Source: JANSYP01 sp038751255 (GTDB taxonomy: Bacteria > Pseudomonadota > Alphaproteobacteria > Rhodobacterales > Rhodobacteraceae). From it: 33,391 nucleotides of DNA. A program made the position numbers and the translations under genes. Location of the stretch: positions 1 through 33,391 of the forward strand of contig JBCDGN010000039.1 in NCBI GenBank assembly GCA_038751255.1, written 5' to 3'. Positions 23,597-31,842 of the stretch are shown piece by piece. Each line of letters opens with the position of its first letter. Position 1 is the stretch's first letter. Below the pieces are notes generated by a model, which saw nothing but the letters and a program-made list of their open reading frames with translations, was not told the DNA's origin and ran no database searches.

Positions 23597-24682
23597 TTGC
23601 CGGAGATTGTATTCGAACAAGTCACCAAGTCTTTCGGTGAAGTTGAGGTGCTTCCGCCGTTGGATTTGTCTTTGCAAGACGGCGAGTTCACCGTGTTGGT
23701 CGGCCCTTCGGGCTGCGGCAAGTCCACGACGTTGCGCATTCTTTCGGGCCTCGAGACCCTGACCGAAGGCGAGATCTATTTCGATGGCGAACCGGTGTCG
23801 AAGCGCGAGCCCAAAGATCGCGACATTGCAATGGTGTTCCAGGACTATGCGCTTTACCCGCATATGAACATCGCCAAAAACATGTCCTTTGCGCTGCGCT
23901 TAGCCAAGACACCCTCCACCGAGATTAAGACGCGGGTCGAGAAAGCTGCCGAGATGCTGCACATTGAGCACCTTCTCGATCGCAAACCAGCAGAGCTTTC
24001 GGGCGGTCAGCGCCAGCGGGTCGCGATGGGGCGGGCGCTGGTGCGCGATGCGGGTACGTTTCTGTTGGACGAGCCCCTCTCGAACTTGGACGCGAAGCTG
24101 CGTGCTAAGATGCGCACCGAGCTCGCCGAAATGCGCGACCGGATCAAAAAGAACTTCGTCTACGTCACCCATGACCAGGTCGAGGCGATGACGCTTGGCG
24201 ACCGGATCGTGGTGATGAACGCGGGGAAGATCCAGCAGCAAGGCACGCCGCAAGAGTTGTTTGCGGATCCGGTCAACAAATTCGTGGCAGGCTTTATCGG
24301 CTCTCCAGCGATGAACTTTTTAGAGGGCGAGCTGTCCCAAGAAAACGATCAGCTCTGGATTCGTGGCGAAGGCTATCTTCTCCCACTCAGCGTCGCGCAG
24401 GGGCAACGCATCGGCGATGCTGCAGCTGGGCGCGAGGTCACTTTGGGTGTGCGCCCATCGTCCTTTTCCAATGACGTGACCGACGGCGCCCCGATCGAAT
24501 TGAAGATCGTGGTGTCAGAATATCTTGGCGCACAATCTGTTCTCGTGACCCATTGCGGCAGCACCGAGGTGCTGGTCGAAGTGCCAAGCCAGTCGCAATT
24601 GACGGCCGGCCACACGCGAACTTTCGGCGTCCTAACCGACGAAATGATGATTTTCGACAGGGAGAGCGGCCAGCGCCTCTGA
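23597..24682 (+). CDS. ABC transporter ATPase, UgpC/MsmK type
   Basis: A 361-residue ATPase starting at TTG 23597, with GGGAGG about 7 nt upstream. All motifs are canonical: GPSGCGKST, VFQDYALYPHM, LSGGQRQRVAMGRAL, FLLDEPLSNLD and YVTHDQVEAM, with a C-terminal TOBE-type domain. It is the first gene of an operon that also holds a binding protein and two permeases. As the only ATPase of this operon it presumably acts as a homodimer, unlike the importer at 1488-7428. The TTG start may limit its amount relative to the binding protein. Confidence 0.93.
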   Translation: MPEIVFEQVTKSFGEVEVLPPLDLSLQDGEFTVLVGPSGCGKSTTLRILSGLETLTEGEIYFDGEPVSKREPKDRDIAMVFQDYALYPHMNIAKNMSFALRLAKTPSTEIKTRVEKAAEMLHIEHLLDRKPAELSGGQRQRVAMGRALVRDAGTFLLDEPLSNLDAKLRAKMRTELAEMRDRIKKNFVYVTHDQVEAMTLGDRIVVMNAGKIQQQGTPQELFADPVNKFVAGFIGSPAMNFLEGELSQENDQLWIRGEGYLLPLSVAQGQRIGDAAAGREVTLGVRPSSFSNDVTDGAPIELKIVVSEYLGAQSVLVTHCGSTEVLVEVPSQSQLTAGHTRTFGVLTDEMMIFDRESGQRL

Positions 24683-24715
24683 CCCCGTCCTACGCGCATC
24701 AGGGAGGAACCAAAC

Positions 24716-26047
24716 ATGATGCAATTGACCAAAGGCTTAACCGCTCTGGCGACCGGCGCGGTACTGATGGCTTCGACAGCCCTTGCGAACCCTTATGAGG
24801 ACTACGCAGGCACAACCCTTATTGTGAACTTCCCAGCCCATCCGCACTACGACGCGGTGCGGAAAATCCTGCCGGAGTTTACCAAACAGACCGGGATCGA
24901 GGTTGAGGTCGACCAGTTGCCTTATTTGAAGATGCGCGAGCGTCAGACCCTGGAGCTTGCACAAGACGAGGGCGAATACGATCTGATCGCCTATGTGGTG
25001 TTCTCAAAGGCCGATTACGTTTACGCCGATCAGCTTGAGAACCTGGCCAAATACTACATGAACCCCAAGCTTGCTGATCCCGCTTATGACGCGGATGATC
25101 TGATCGATGGTTATGTCTACAACATCGGCTTCGCGGGCGGGAACAAAGGCTATCTAGAAGGCAAGACGGGCTCGCTGTTCGGGATCCCTTACGGGTCGGA
25201 GACCTCGGTTCTTGGCTACCGGAAGGACATCTTTGAAAAGCACGGTCTGGAAGTGCCGCAGACCTATGACGAGTTGCTCGAGATCGCGTGCAAGATCCCT
25301 GAGCTTGAGCCTGGCATGGGCGGTTTGTCCTCGCGCGCGGCCTCCGGCCACCACGCGTCGCATGCCTATCTTCTGCATCTTGCACCGCTCGGCGGCCGGA
25401 TTTTCGACGATGAATGGAATCCGATCATGAACAATGCTGAGGGCGTTCAGGCGGCCGAAGCGCTGAAACAGATCGTGGATTGTGGACCTGAAGGCGCGGC
25501 AAGCTTTGGCTTCGGTGAAGCGCTCGGCAGCTTCCTCAATGGTGACACCGCAATGTTCCTCGACACATCCGTTGTGGCTGGACAAATCGATGACCCTAGC
25601 AAGTCCAAAGTTGTCGGCAAAGTAGGCTGGGCGCTTCATCCTGAAGGTGTGCGTCGTGGGTCGCAAACCGGTGGTTTCGGCATCGGCATCCCCTCCAACG
25701 CCGAGAACAAAGAAGCGGCCTTCTTGCTGATGCAATGGCTGACCTCGAAAGAAGGCGACAAGCTGGTGGCGATGGCTGGCGGCAACCCTTCCCGCTTCTC
25801 CACCCACGCGGATGCCGAGGTGAACGAGAAATTCCCGCATATGGCGACCTTTGGTGAGGCGCTGCAACATGCCGATCCCGACTGGCGCCCGATCATCCCG
25901 GTATGGGGCAAGATCAATGCGGATTTGGGCACCACGCTGTCCAAGGTGCTGACCGACGATGACGAGGATATCCAAACCGCCCTGGACGGTGTCGCTGAGC
26001 GCACCCGGGCGGTTATGGATGAAGCAGGTTACTACACCTGGCAGTAA
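24716..26047 (+). CDS. ABC transporter periplasmic sugar/polyol-binding protein (family 1)
   Basis: A 443-residue secreted protein. ATG 24716 (or the adjacent ATG 24719) follows GGAGGAA, and the signal peptide ends STALA before NPYEDYAG. The sequences GSLFGIPYGSETSVLGYRKD and GFGIGIPSNAENKEAAF are typical of UgpB/MalE-like binding proteins. The regulon context (idonate, ketogluconate and lactone enzymes) suggests a sugar acid or polyol ligand, but this cannot be read directly. A GAAA-tetraloop hairpin lies shortly after the stop. Confidence 0.92.
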   Translation: MMQLTKGLTALATGAVLMASTALANPYEDYAGTTLIVNFPAHPHYDAVRKILPEFTKQTGIEVEVDQLPYLKMRERQTLELAQDEGEYDLIAYVVFSKADYVYADQLENLAKYYMNPKLADPAYDADDLIDGYVYNIGFAGGNKGYLEGKTGSLFGIPYGSETSVLGYRKDIFEKHGLEVPQTYDELLEIACKIPELEPGMGGLSSRAASGHHASHAYLLHLAPLGGRIFDDEWNPIMNNAEGVQAAEALKQIVDCGPEGAASFGFGEALGSFLNGDTAMFLDTSVVAGQIDDPSKSKVVGKVGWALHPEGVRRGSQTGGFGIGIPSNAENKEAAFLLMQWLTSKEGDKLVAMAGGNPSRFSTHADAEVNEKFPHMATFGEALQHADPDWRPIIPVWGKINADLGTTLSKVLTDDDEDIQTALDGVAERTRAVMDEAGYYTWQ

Positions 26048-26057
26048 TCCTCCCGAG

Positions 26058-26083
26058 GGTGGGGGAGAGAAATCTTCCCCGCC
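26058..26083 (+). terminator. GAAA-tetraloop hairpin after binding-protein gene
   Basis: GGTGGGGGAGA (26058-26068) pairs with TCTTCCCCGCC (26073-26083) around the loop GAAA, giving 11 pairs including two G-U. GNRA loops are unusually stable. No T tract follows. It sits 10 nt after the binding-protein stop and 55 nt before the first permease, fitting a 3' stabiliser that raises binding-protein mRNA. Confidence 0.65.
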
Positions 26084-26138
26084 TTCCCTGCCCCGCTAAT
26101 CCCCTATTGACCTTCGCCACCGGCAACGGAGAGCGCAG

Positions 26139-27050
26139 ATGAAAATCGCCACGGCCAACCGGCTGACACCCTATCTGTTCTTTGCCCCTGCGGCGGTGAT
26201 CATGGTGGTCGCGCTTCTCTACCCGCTTCTTTATATGATCTGGGGTAGCTTCCATGATTGGAACCCCAGTCAGTCGCTGGGCGAAGCCGAATTCACGGGG
26301 CTGAAGAACTACTTCACGCTTCTGAAAGACCCCGCCTTTTTGGAAAGCACTCGGGTCACGCTAACCTTCGCCGCGGTTGTCGTCAGTGTTGAGATGTTTC
26401 TCGGTGTCGGTCTCGCCCTGCTCTTGGACCGCAACATCCGCGGCATGTCGGTTTTGCGGACGCTTTTCATCCTACCAATGATGATCGCTCCGGTCGTGGT
26501 CGGCCTGATGTGGCGCTACATGTACCACCCAACAGTTGGGACATTTAACAAGTTTCTGAAGTCTATCGGCCTCGAGGGCGTCGATTGGCTTGGTCAGAAC
26601 GCGCTTATGGCGGTGATCATTGCGGATATCTGGCAATGGACCCCGTTTATCTTCATTCTCTCACTCGCGGCGCTGCAATCGCTGCCGCAATCAGCGCTTG
26701 AAGCCTCGCGGATCGACGGCGCCAATGGTTGGCAGCAGATCATCCACATCAAATTGCCGCTGATGATGCCGGTTCTGATCGTCACCTGTCTTTTGCGCCT
26801 GATCGATGCGTTCAAAGTACTGGAAGTGATCTTGGTCATGACCGAGGGCGGCCCCGGACTCTCAACTGAGATCCTCGCGCTGCGCATCTCACGCACCGCG
26901 ACAGAGTTCCGAGAACTTGGGACGGCTGCGGCCATGTCAAATTACCTGCTCATGCTGTTGATGCTGCTGACCCTTATGATGTTCGCGCTCAACAAGGTGC
27001 AATCCGTGCGTGCCCAGCGCATGCGCAACGCAGCGAATGCGGAGGACTAG
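26139..27050 (+). CDS. ABC transporter permease, MalF type (second MalEFGK-type importer)
   Basis: A 303-residue membrane protein with about six segments, starting with PYLFFAPAAVIMVVALLYPL. The ATPase-docking loop reads ALEASRIDGANGWQQ (EAS in place of EAA, glycine kept). The MLSPAVV-equivalent MMIAPVVVGLMWRYMYHP is present, as in sorbitol/mannitol-type permeases. The start has GGAGAG upstream. Its stop lies 2 nt before the next permease. Confidence 0.92.
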   Translation: MKIATANRLTPYLFFAPAAVIMVVALLYPLLYMIWGSFHDWNPSQSLGEAEFTGLKNYFTLLKDPAFLESTRVTLTFAAVVVSVEMFLGVGLALLLDRNIRGMSVLRTLFILPMMIAPVVVGLMWRYMYHPTVGTFNKFLKSIGLEGVDWLGQNALMAVIIADIWQWTPFIFILSLAALQSLPQSALEASRIDGANGWQQIIHIKLPLMMPVLIVTCLLRLIDAFKVLEVILVMTEGGPGLSTEILALRISRTATEFRELGTAAAMSNYLLMLLMLLTLMMFALNKVQSVRAQRMRNAANAED

Positions 27051-27052
27051 AA

Positions 27053-27991
27053 ATGTCTGCCAAACCTTATCAAAGACAAAACCCTGCTTTCTATGCTCTG
27101 CTCGCGGCCCTGGTCTTCATGTCGGTCGGCCCAATCATGTTGATGTTCGTCAACTCGTTCAAATTGGACGTGGATATCATTTCTGGGACATCAGGGCTTC
27201 TGTTTCTGCCGACGATCCAGAACTACGAAACCGCGCTTTGCGATATCCTCCCTTACGCACCTGCGCATTTGGACTATTGTGGGCTGAAATTCGGCCAGGC
27301 CTTTTCCAACTCTCTCATCATAGCGCTGGTCTCGACCGCCTTGACGCTGATCATCGGCTGTATGGCGGCCTATGCGCTGGTGCGCTTTGAATTTATGGGC
27401 CGGGACACGGCCTCGCTCTCGACGCTTGCGGTCCGTATGGTGCCGCCCGCAGTCTTGTTGGTCCCCGTCTTTGGGCTCTGGAACAACGAGTTTTGCATCT
27501 CCAAAGCCTCCATGGTCGGCGAGTACATTCGCGCAACCTGGGGCGGGCGTGGGGATGTATGCCTCGCGGGAACCTATTCGGGGATCATCCTGGTCTATGT
27601 GGCGATGAACTTGCCTTTTGTGATTTGGATTTTACAAAGCTTCATCGTTCAGGTCCCCTACTCTCTTGAAGAGGCCGCGCGCGTCGATGGTGCAGGCCCT
27701 TTCAAGGTTTTCTTCCTCGTGGTTCTGCCGCTGATCAAACCGGGTCTTGCCGCCGCTGCGATCTTTACCTTCCGCATCGCGTGGAACGAGTACCTTCTCG
27801 CCTCGGTGCTCAGTGATCGCGACACCAAGACCGTGCCGATCCTCATCGTGAATAATATGAGCGAGTTTAACGTGGAATGGGGCGTGATCATGGCCACCGG
27901 CATGTTGCTCGCGATCCCGCCTATCATCTTTACCCTGCTCGCCTCGCGTCAGATCATCACCGGGATGACAGCAGGCGCGGTGAAAGGCTGA
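27053..27991 (+). CDS. ABC transporter permease, MalG type, with cysteine-bearing periplasmic loops
   Basis: A 312-residue membrane protein paired with the preceding permease. GGAGGA lies upstream of ATG 27053. The docking loop LEEAARVDGAGPFKVFFLVV is canonical. Two predicted periplasmic loops each carry a pair of cysteines, C63/C76 and C148/C170, the second pair in an inserted stretch between transmembrane segments. Disulfides there would be unusual for this family. The SBP-facing role is otherwise standard. Confidence 0.92.
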   Translation: MSAKPYQRQNPAFYALLAALVFMSVGPIMLMFVNSFKLDVDIISGTSGLLFLPTIQNYETALCDILPYAPAHLDYCGLKFGQAFSNSLIIALVSTALTLIIGCMAAYALVRFEFMGRDTASLSTLAVRMVPPAVLLVPVFGLWNNEFCISKASMVGEYIRATWGGRGDVCLAGTYSGIILVYVAMNLPFVIWILQSFIVQVPYSLEEAARVDGAGPFKVFFLVVLPLIKPGLAAAAIFTFRIAWNEYLLASVLSDRDTKTVPILIVNNMSEFNVEWGVIMATGMLLAIPPIIFTLLASRQIITGMTAGAVKG

Positions 27992-28011
27992 TCAAAGCGG
28001 CAGATGCAACG

Positions 28012-28743
28012 ATGTGGGAGTGGCTCTTAACCCCGATCGATCTGTCCCGCGAGCATCATGTCGGGGCAGCACTGTCTTGGCATGCACGCACCATGACACT
28101 GGCCTGGGGTGTGCTGGCGCCAACCGCGATCTTTGTGGCGCGCTATATGAAGATCCTGCCCTGGCAAGATTGGCCGCGTGAATTGGACAGCACATTTTGG
28201 TGGGCGGTCCACTGGAAGTCCCAGACGCTGGCCTATGCGCTCTCACTTCTTGGGCTTGGGCTTATCTGGAGCGCGTCTGGAGAGCTGCCTAGCGCGCCGC
28301 TCCACAAAGCTTTTGGCTACACGCTGTTGGTCTTGGGAACCCTGCAAGTTGCTTCCGGCTATTTCCGTGGCAGCAAGGGCGGGCCCACCGATCCGCGATC
28401 TGACGGCAGCCTGCACGGCGATCACTACGATATGACGTGCTGGCGCATCGCTTTTGAATGGGTGCATCGCGTCGCGGGCTACGCGGCCCTCTTTCTTGGC
28501 GGGACAACAATACTTTCAGGGCTCTGGGCTGCCAATGCGCCTCGCTGGATGTGGGGCGCAATCTTGGGCTATTGGCTGATCTTGGTTCTGGCGGCAGTCT
28601 TCGCCCAGTCCAAGGGCCGGGCATTTGATACCTATCAGGCGATCTGGGGCGCAGATCCGACCCTTCCGGGAAACAAGATCTCGAAGATGGGTTGGTGGAC
28701 CACGCGTCCCGGAGACCATCCCGACACCAAGCCGGGCGAATAA
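28012..28743 (+). CDS. cytochrome b561-like membrane protein
   Basis: A 243-residue protein with about five hydrophobic helices (near 22-44, 66-87, 97-118, 150-171 and 180-199). Four histidines sit in successive helices as in di-heme b561 proteins: H24 (SWHARTMTLAWG), H67 (WWAVHWKSQTLAY), H98 (LHKAFGYTLL) and H152 (WVHRVAGYAAL). Such proteins pass electrons across the membrane. ATG 28012 lies 20 nt after the permease stop and the longer in-frame reading overlaps the permease, so this start is preferred; the ribosome site is weak. Co-transcription with an ABC importer is odd. It might serve a periplasmic sugar or sugar-acid dehydrogenase encoded elsewhere. Confidence 0.83.
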   Translation: MWEWLLTPIDLSREHHVGAALSWHARTMTLAWGVLAPTAIFVARYMKILPWQDWPRELDSTFWWAVHWKSQTLAYALSLLGLGLIWSASGELPSAPLHKAFGYTLLVLGTLQVASGYFRGSKGGPTDPRSDGSLHGDHYDMTCWRIAFEWVHRVAGYAALFLGGTTILSGLWAANAPRWMWGAILGYWLILVLAAVFAQSKGRAFDTYQAIWGADPTLPGNKISKMGWWTTRPGDHPDTKPGE

Positions 28744-28784
28744 AGAACTCCCGCATCGCCCGACCGCGAATTTGCAGGCCCGTG

Positions 28785-29117
28785 TTAGGCTTTGAACTCA
28801 TTTGCGACGGTGACATGGTGATGGATGCGACCGTCGAAAAACTCATCGACAATCTCGCCAGTCACCTCTTTTGATTGTCCGCGTGCGGGACTGTCGAGCG
28901 CAGCTTCCATCGCGGCGATGTCGGGATAGCTGATGCCCAGCACCATAGGAAACTCCGGCGCGCCCTCGTCGCGGTCTTCAGAGAACATCACTCGAACCTC
29001 TATATTGCTGGGAAACTGGGTCCAGAGTGGCACCAAACGCTCCATGACTGCATTACGGAAAGCATCGGTCTGGCCGTCTTTAATGCTGCCTTCAAAAAAA
29101 GCATAGCGGGTGATCAT
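28785..29117 (-). CDS. small EthD/dimeric alpha-beta-barrel-like protein
   Basis: A 110-residue protein beginning MITRYAFFEGSIKDGQTDAF, with the pattern EVRVMFSEDRD, VLGISYPDIAAMEAALDSPAR and DGRIHHHVT. This alternation, and the phrase AMEAALDSPAR in particular, fits ferredoxin-like dimeric alpha-beta-barrel proteins (EthD or ABM type) that dimerise and sometimes act as monooxygenases or isomerases. The start overlaps the stop of the dehydrogenase gene as ATGA, so it is translationally coupled and part of the same operon. The function is unknown. The three-histidine run H99-H101 could bind a metal, but that is speculation. Confidence 0.75.
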   Translation of the reverse strand: MITRYAFFEGSIKDGQTDAFRNAVMERLVPLWTQFPSNIEVRVMFSEDRDEGAPEFPMVLGISYPDIAAMEAALDSPARGQSKEVTGEIVDEFFDGRIHHHVTVANEFKA

Positions 29118-30001
29118 CCGACGATCTCCTTATCGGGTCCTTTGAAATATTCCATCAGCGCCGCTTCATCTTCCCCACCCAATCCCGCTGCGGTCAACAT
29201 GCGGTGTATTTCGGTGCAGAGGGCGGTCAGCGGCATCGAAGTATGGGTGCGCCGCGCCAAGTCCAAAGCGCCATTGAGGTCCTTGACCATATTGTCGATC
29301 CGGCCGGTCCGGCGATAATCCTTGGACACGTAGCGCGGCATGTATTCCTGCAAAAGCGCGCTGTCGGCCCGGCCACCTTTCAACGCCTGAGGCACCTTGG
29401 CGGCATCGACCCCAGCATCGAGCGCCAGTTGAGTGGCCTCTGCCACGGCCATGAAACCCAGCCCACACAGCACCTGATTGATCAATTTTGTAGTCTGTCC
29501 CGCTCCGACCGGGCCCATATGGGTGTAATTCGATGCCACATGCTGCAGAACCTCATGGGCGTCTTTGACATCCACCGCATCCCCGCCAGCCATCAGTGTG
29601 AGCTCTCCAATCAAAGCCTTAGGCGCACCGCCTGACAGCGGGCTATCAACCCAACGCAGGCTCTTCTCTGCCGCTTTCGCTGCAAGCTCTTTGGTGGCCT
29701 CGGGATCGATGGAGGACATGTCGATGATCAATGTGCCAGTCTTTGCACCCTCGGCCACACCTCCTGCCCCGAACACCGCAATATCGACGATCTTGGGTGA
29801 ATTGAGGCTTGTGATCACGTAATCGCTGACGGCGGCAGCCTCTGCTGCAGAGCTTACGGCAAGAGCGCCTTTGTCCACTAGAAGTTGGACCTTTGCAGCG
29901 TCCAGATCAAAAACGGAAAGAGTGACACCCTGCTCTGCCAAACGCGTGCCTATCGCGCCGCCCATAGCTCCGGCCCCAATCAATGCAACGTTTAAACTCA
30001 T
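29114..30001 (-). CDS. beta-hydroxyacid dehydrogenase (3-hydroxyisobutyrate/tartronate-semialdehyde reductase family)
   Basis: A 295-residue NAD(P)-dependent enzyme. The N-terminal GAGAMG (9-14) binds the cofactor, DSPLSGGAPKA (119-129) is the substrate-binding signature, and GAGQTTKLINQ holds the catalytic lysine K172 and N175. The family covers 3-hydroxyisobutyrate, 2-(hydroxymethyl)glutarate, gamma-hydroxybutyrate and tartronate-semialdehyde reductases. In this setting it may reduce or oxidise a sugar-acid fragment. It lies between the IdnO-like gene (36 bp upstream) and the EthD-like gene. Confidence 0.9.
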   Translation of the reverse strand: MSLNVALIGAGAMGGAIGTRLAEQGVTLSVFDLDAAKVQLLVDKGALAVSSAAEAAAVSDYVITSLNSPKIVDIAVFGAGGVAEGAKTGTLIIDMSSIDPEATKELAAKAAEKSLRWVDSPLSGGAPKALIGELTLMAGGDAVDVKDAHEVLQHVASNYTHMGPVGAGQTTKLINQVLCGLGFMAVAEATQLALDAGVDAAKVPQALKGGRADSALLQEYMPRYVSKDYRRTGRIDNMVKDLNGALDLARRTHTSMPLTALCTEIHRMLTAAGLGGEDEAALMEYFKGPDKEIVG

Positions 30002-30037
30002 TCCTCGCTCCCTTTGTTCAATTCACCCACTGGCGCC

Positions 30038-30805
30038 TCAAAGGCAGGCCGTGATCCCGCCATCGACGAAAATCGTTGTGCCATTGACGAATGAGGACGC
30101 GGCGGAGGAAAGGAAAATGCAGGTGCCCACCAGCTCTTCAACATTGCCCCAACGACCTGCGGGCGTGCGCTTTTCCAGCCAGGCAGAGAACTCTGGGTTC
30201 TCAACCAAAGCCTTGTTCAATGGCGTGTCGAAATATCCCGGGGCAAGCCCATTGCATTGCAGCCCATAGGCTGCCCAATCGGTCGCCATGCCTTTGGTCA
30301 AGTTCGCAACAGCTCCTTTTGTGGCCGTGTAGGGGGCGATCCCAGGTCGTGCGAGCGCCGTTTGAACCGAGCAGATATTGACAATCTTACCCTCTTTGCG
30401 CGGGATCATGTGCTTCGCACAGGCTTGGGCCACATGGAAAACGCTGGCGATGTTGGTCTGGAGCAGTTTCTCAAAAGCGTCTGCGGGAAACTCATGCAGA
30501 GGCGCGCGATGCTGCATACCGGCATTATTCACCAAAATGTCGATCTGACCGGTGCCGGCCTCAAAACCATCAATGGCCTCAGCGGCACCAATGTGATCGG
30601 TCACATCAAAAGGCAGCGTTTCGACGGCTTTCCCTTCAGCTTTCAACGCCTCTGCAGCCTTTTCAAGCTTTGCAACGTCCCGTCCATTGAGGACAAGTGT
30701 TGCCCCCGCATCTCCCAATCCACGGGCCAGAGCATACCCAATTCCTTGAGAAGAACCGGTGATGAGCGCCCGCTTTCCACTAAGATCAAAGAGCGTAAGA
30801 GACAT
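30038..30805 (-). CDS. idnO: short-chain dehydrogenase, IdnO-like 5-ketogluconate reductase
   Basis: A 255-residue SDR. The cofactor motif GSSQGIG (17-23), NNAG (93-96), and the catalytic S146, Y159 and K163 (YTATK) are all present. NNAGMQHRAPLHEFP, GLAPGYFDTPLNKALVE and RTPAGRWGNVEELVG closely follow E. coli IdnO (gluconate 5-dehydrogenase), which interconverts 5-keto-D-gluconate and D-gluconate. ATG 30805 has AAAGGA upstream. The divergent operon contains an IdnD-like gene making 5-ketogluconate, and the operator at 30850 sits between, supporting this role. The symbol is by similarity recalled from memory. Confidence 0.87.
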   Translation of the reverse strand: MSLTLFDLSGKRALITGSSQGIGYALARGLGDAGATLVLNGRDVAKLEKAAEALKAEGKAVETLPFDVTDHIGAAEAIDGFEAGTGQIDILVNNAGMQHRAPLHEFPADAFEKLLQTNIASVFHVAQACAKHMIPRKEGKIVNICSVQTALARPGIAPYTATKGAVANLTKGMATDWAAYGLQCNGLAPGYFDTPLNKALVENPEFSAWLEKRTPAGRWGNVEELVGTCIFLSSAASSFVNGTTIFVDGGITACL

Positions 30806-30823
30806 GACGGTCCTTTTTTTCTG

Positions 30824-30852
30824 TCGACAAGAATTTGTGGAGAGACTATGTT
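30824..30852 (+). promoter_or_regulatory. probable promoter of the D-2-hydroxyacid dehydrogenase/IdnD operon
   Basis: TCGACA (30824-30829) and TATGTT (30847-30852) are 17 bp apart. The -10 box overlaps the operator at 30850-30861, so binding would block initiation. Confidence 0.6.
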
Positions 30853-30861
30853 ATCGATAAC
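30850..30861. promoter_or_regulatory. LacI-family operator, GTTATCGATAAC type
   Basis: A perfect 12-bp palindrome, identical to the one at 17660-17671, in the 79-bp divergent region between the IdnO-like and D-2-hydroxyacid dehydrogenase genes. It ties the idonate genes to the lactonase/dehydratase operon. Confidence 0.82.
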
Positions 30862-30884
30862 ACTCGAGTCAAGGAGGAAGCCCA

Positions 30885-31832
30885 ATGGCAAAGCCGGAAT
30901 TGCTTCAGATCGGGCCCTATCCCGATTGGGACCAGATACCATTGGACGATGCCTTTGTGATGCACCGGCTCTTCGAGGCTAAAGACCCCGAAGCCATGAT
31001 CGCTGCCCAGGGTCCCTCGGTCCGCGGCATCGCCACACGCGGAGAATTGGGTGCAGATGCCGATTTGATCGCCGCTTGCCCAAATCTTGAGATCATATCG
31101 GTCTACGGGGTTGGCTATGACGCGGTAGACATCGAGGCCTGCCGCGCGCGCGGTATTCGAGTGACCAACACGCCTGACGTATTGACCGGTGATGTGGCGG
31201 ATTTGGGTGTAGCGATGATGCTGTGTCATTCTCGCGGCATGCTCGGGGCATCGGATTGGGTTCACAGCGGTAACTGGGCAGCGAACGGGCTCTATGCTCT
31301 GCAATCCCGTGTTTACGGCAAAAAGGTTGGGGTTTTGGGACTTGGCCGGATCGGATTTGAGGTCGCGAAACGGCTGCAAGGTTTCGATATGGACATCGCC
31401 TATTCCGATCTGGCCCCGCGGGATTTCGCGCCGGACTGGACCTTTATCGCAGATCCCGTTGCTCTGGCAGAGCATGCCGATTTCTACTTCGTCACGCTGG
31501 CCGCCTCCGCGGCGACGAAACATATCGTCAGCACGCAAGTTATCGAAGCCCTCGGTCCAACTGGGATGCTCATTAACATCTCGCGCGCCTCAAACATAGA
31601 TGAAGACGCACTCCTGACCGCGCTAGAGGCAAATACGCTCGGCGCGGCAGCACTCGACGTGTTCGAAGGAGAACCGGCGCTCAATCCACGTTTCTTGGCG
31701 TTGGACAATGTTCTTTTGCAGCCACATCACGCGTCGGGCACGATTGAGACCCGCAAAGCCATGGGCCAGCTTTTGCGCGACAACTTGACGGCACATTTCG
31801 CGGGCGAAGACCTGCCAACCCCGGTAGTTTGA
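30885..31832 (+). CDS. D-isomer 2-hydroxyacid dehydrogenase, 2-ketogluconate/hydroxypyruvate reductase-like
   Basis: A 315-residue NAD(P)H-dependent reductase. The cofactor loop GLGRIG (152-157) and the catalytic triad R234 (NISRAS), E263 (FEGEP) and H281 (QPHHASGT) are in the right order. YGVGYDAVDIEACRARGI is a family hallmark. AAGGAGGAA precedes ATG 30885. Relatives (GhrB, TkrA) reduce glyoxylate, hydroxypyruvate and 2-ketogluconate. Beside IdnD- and IdnO-like genes, reduction of 2-keto- or 2,5-diketogluconate is the favoured role. It sits 10 nt before the next gene and starts the operon downstream of the operator. Confidence 0.9.
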   Translation: MAKPELLQIGPYPDWDQIPLDDAFVMHRLFEAKDPEAMIAAQGPSVRGIATRGELGADADLIAACPNLEIISVYGVGYDAVDIEACRARGIRVTNTPDVLTGDVADLGVAMMLCHSRGMLGASDWVHSGNWAANGLYALQSRVYGKKVGVLGLGRIGFEVAKRLQGFDMDIAYSDLAPRDFAPDWTFIADPVALAEHADFYFVTLAASAATKHIVSTQVIEALGPTGMLINISRASNIDEDALLTALEANTLGAAALDVFEGEPALNPRFLALDNVLLQPHHASGTIETRKAMGQLLRDNLTAHFAGEDLPTPVV

Positions 31833-31842
31833 AAGGCTGGCC

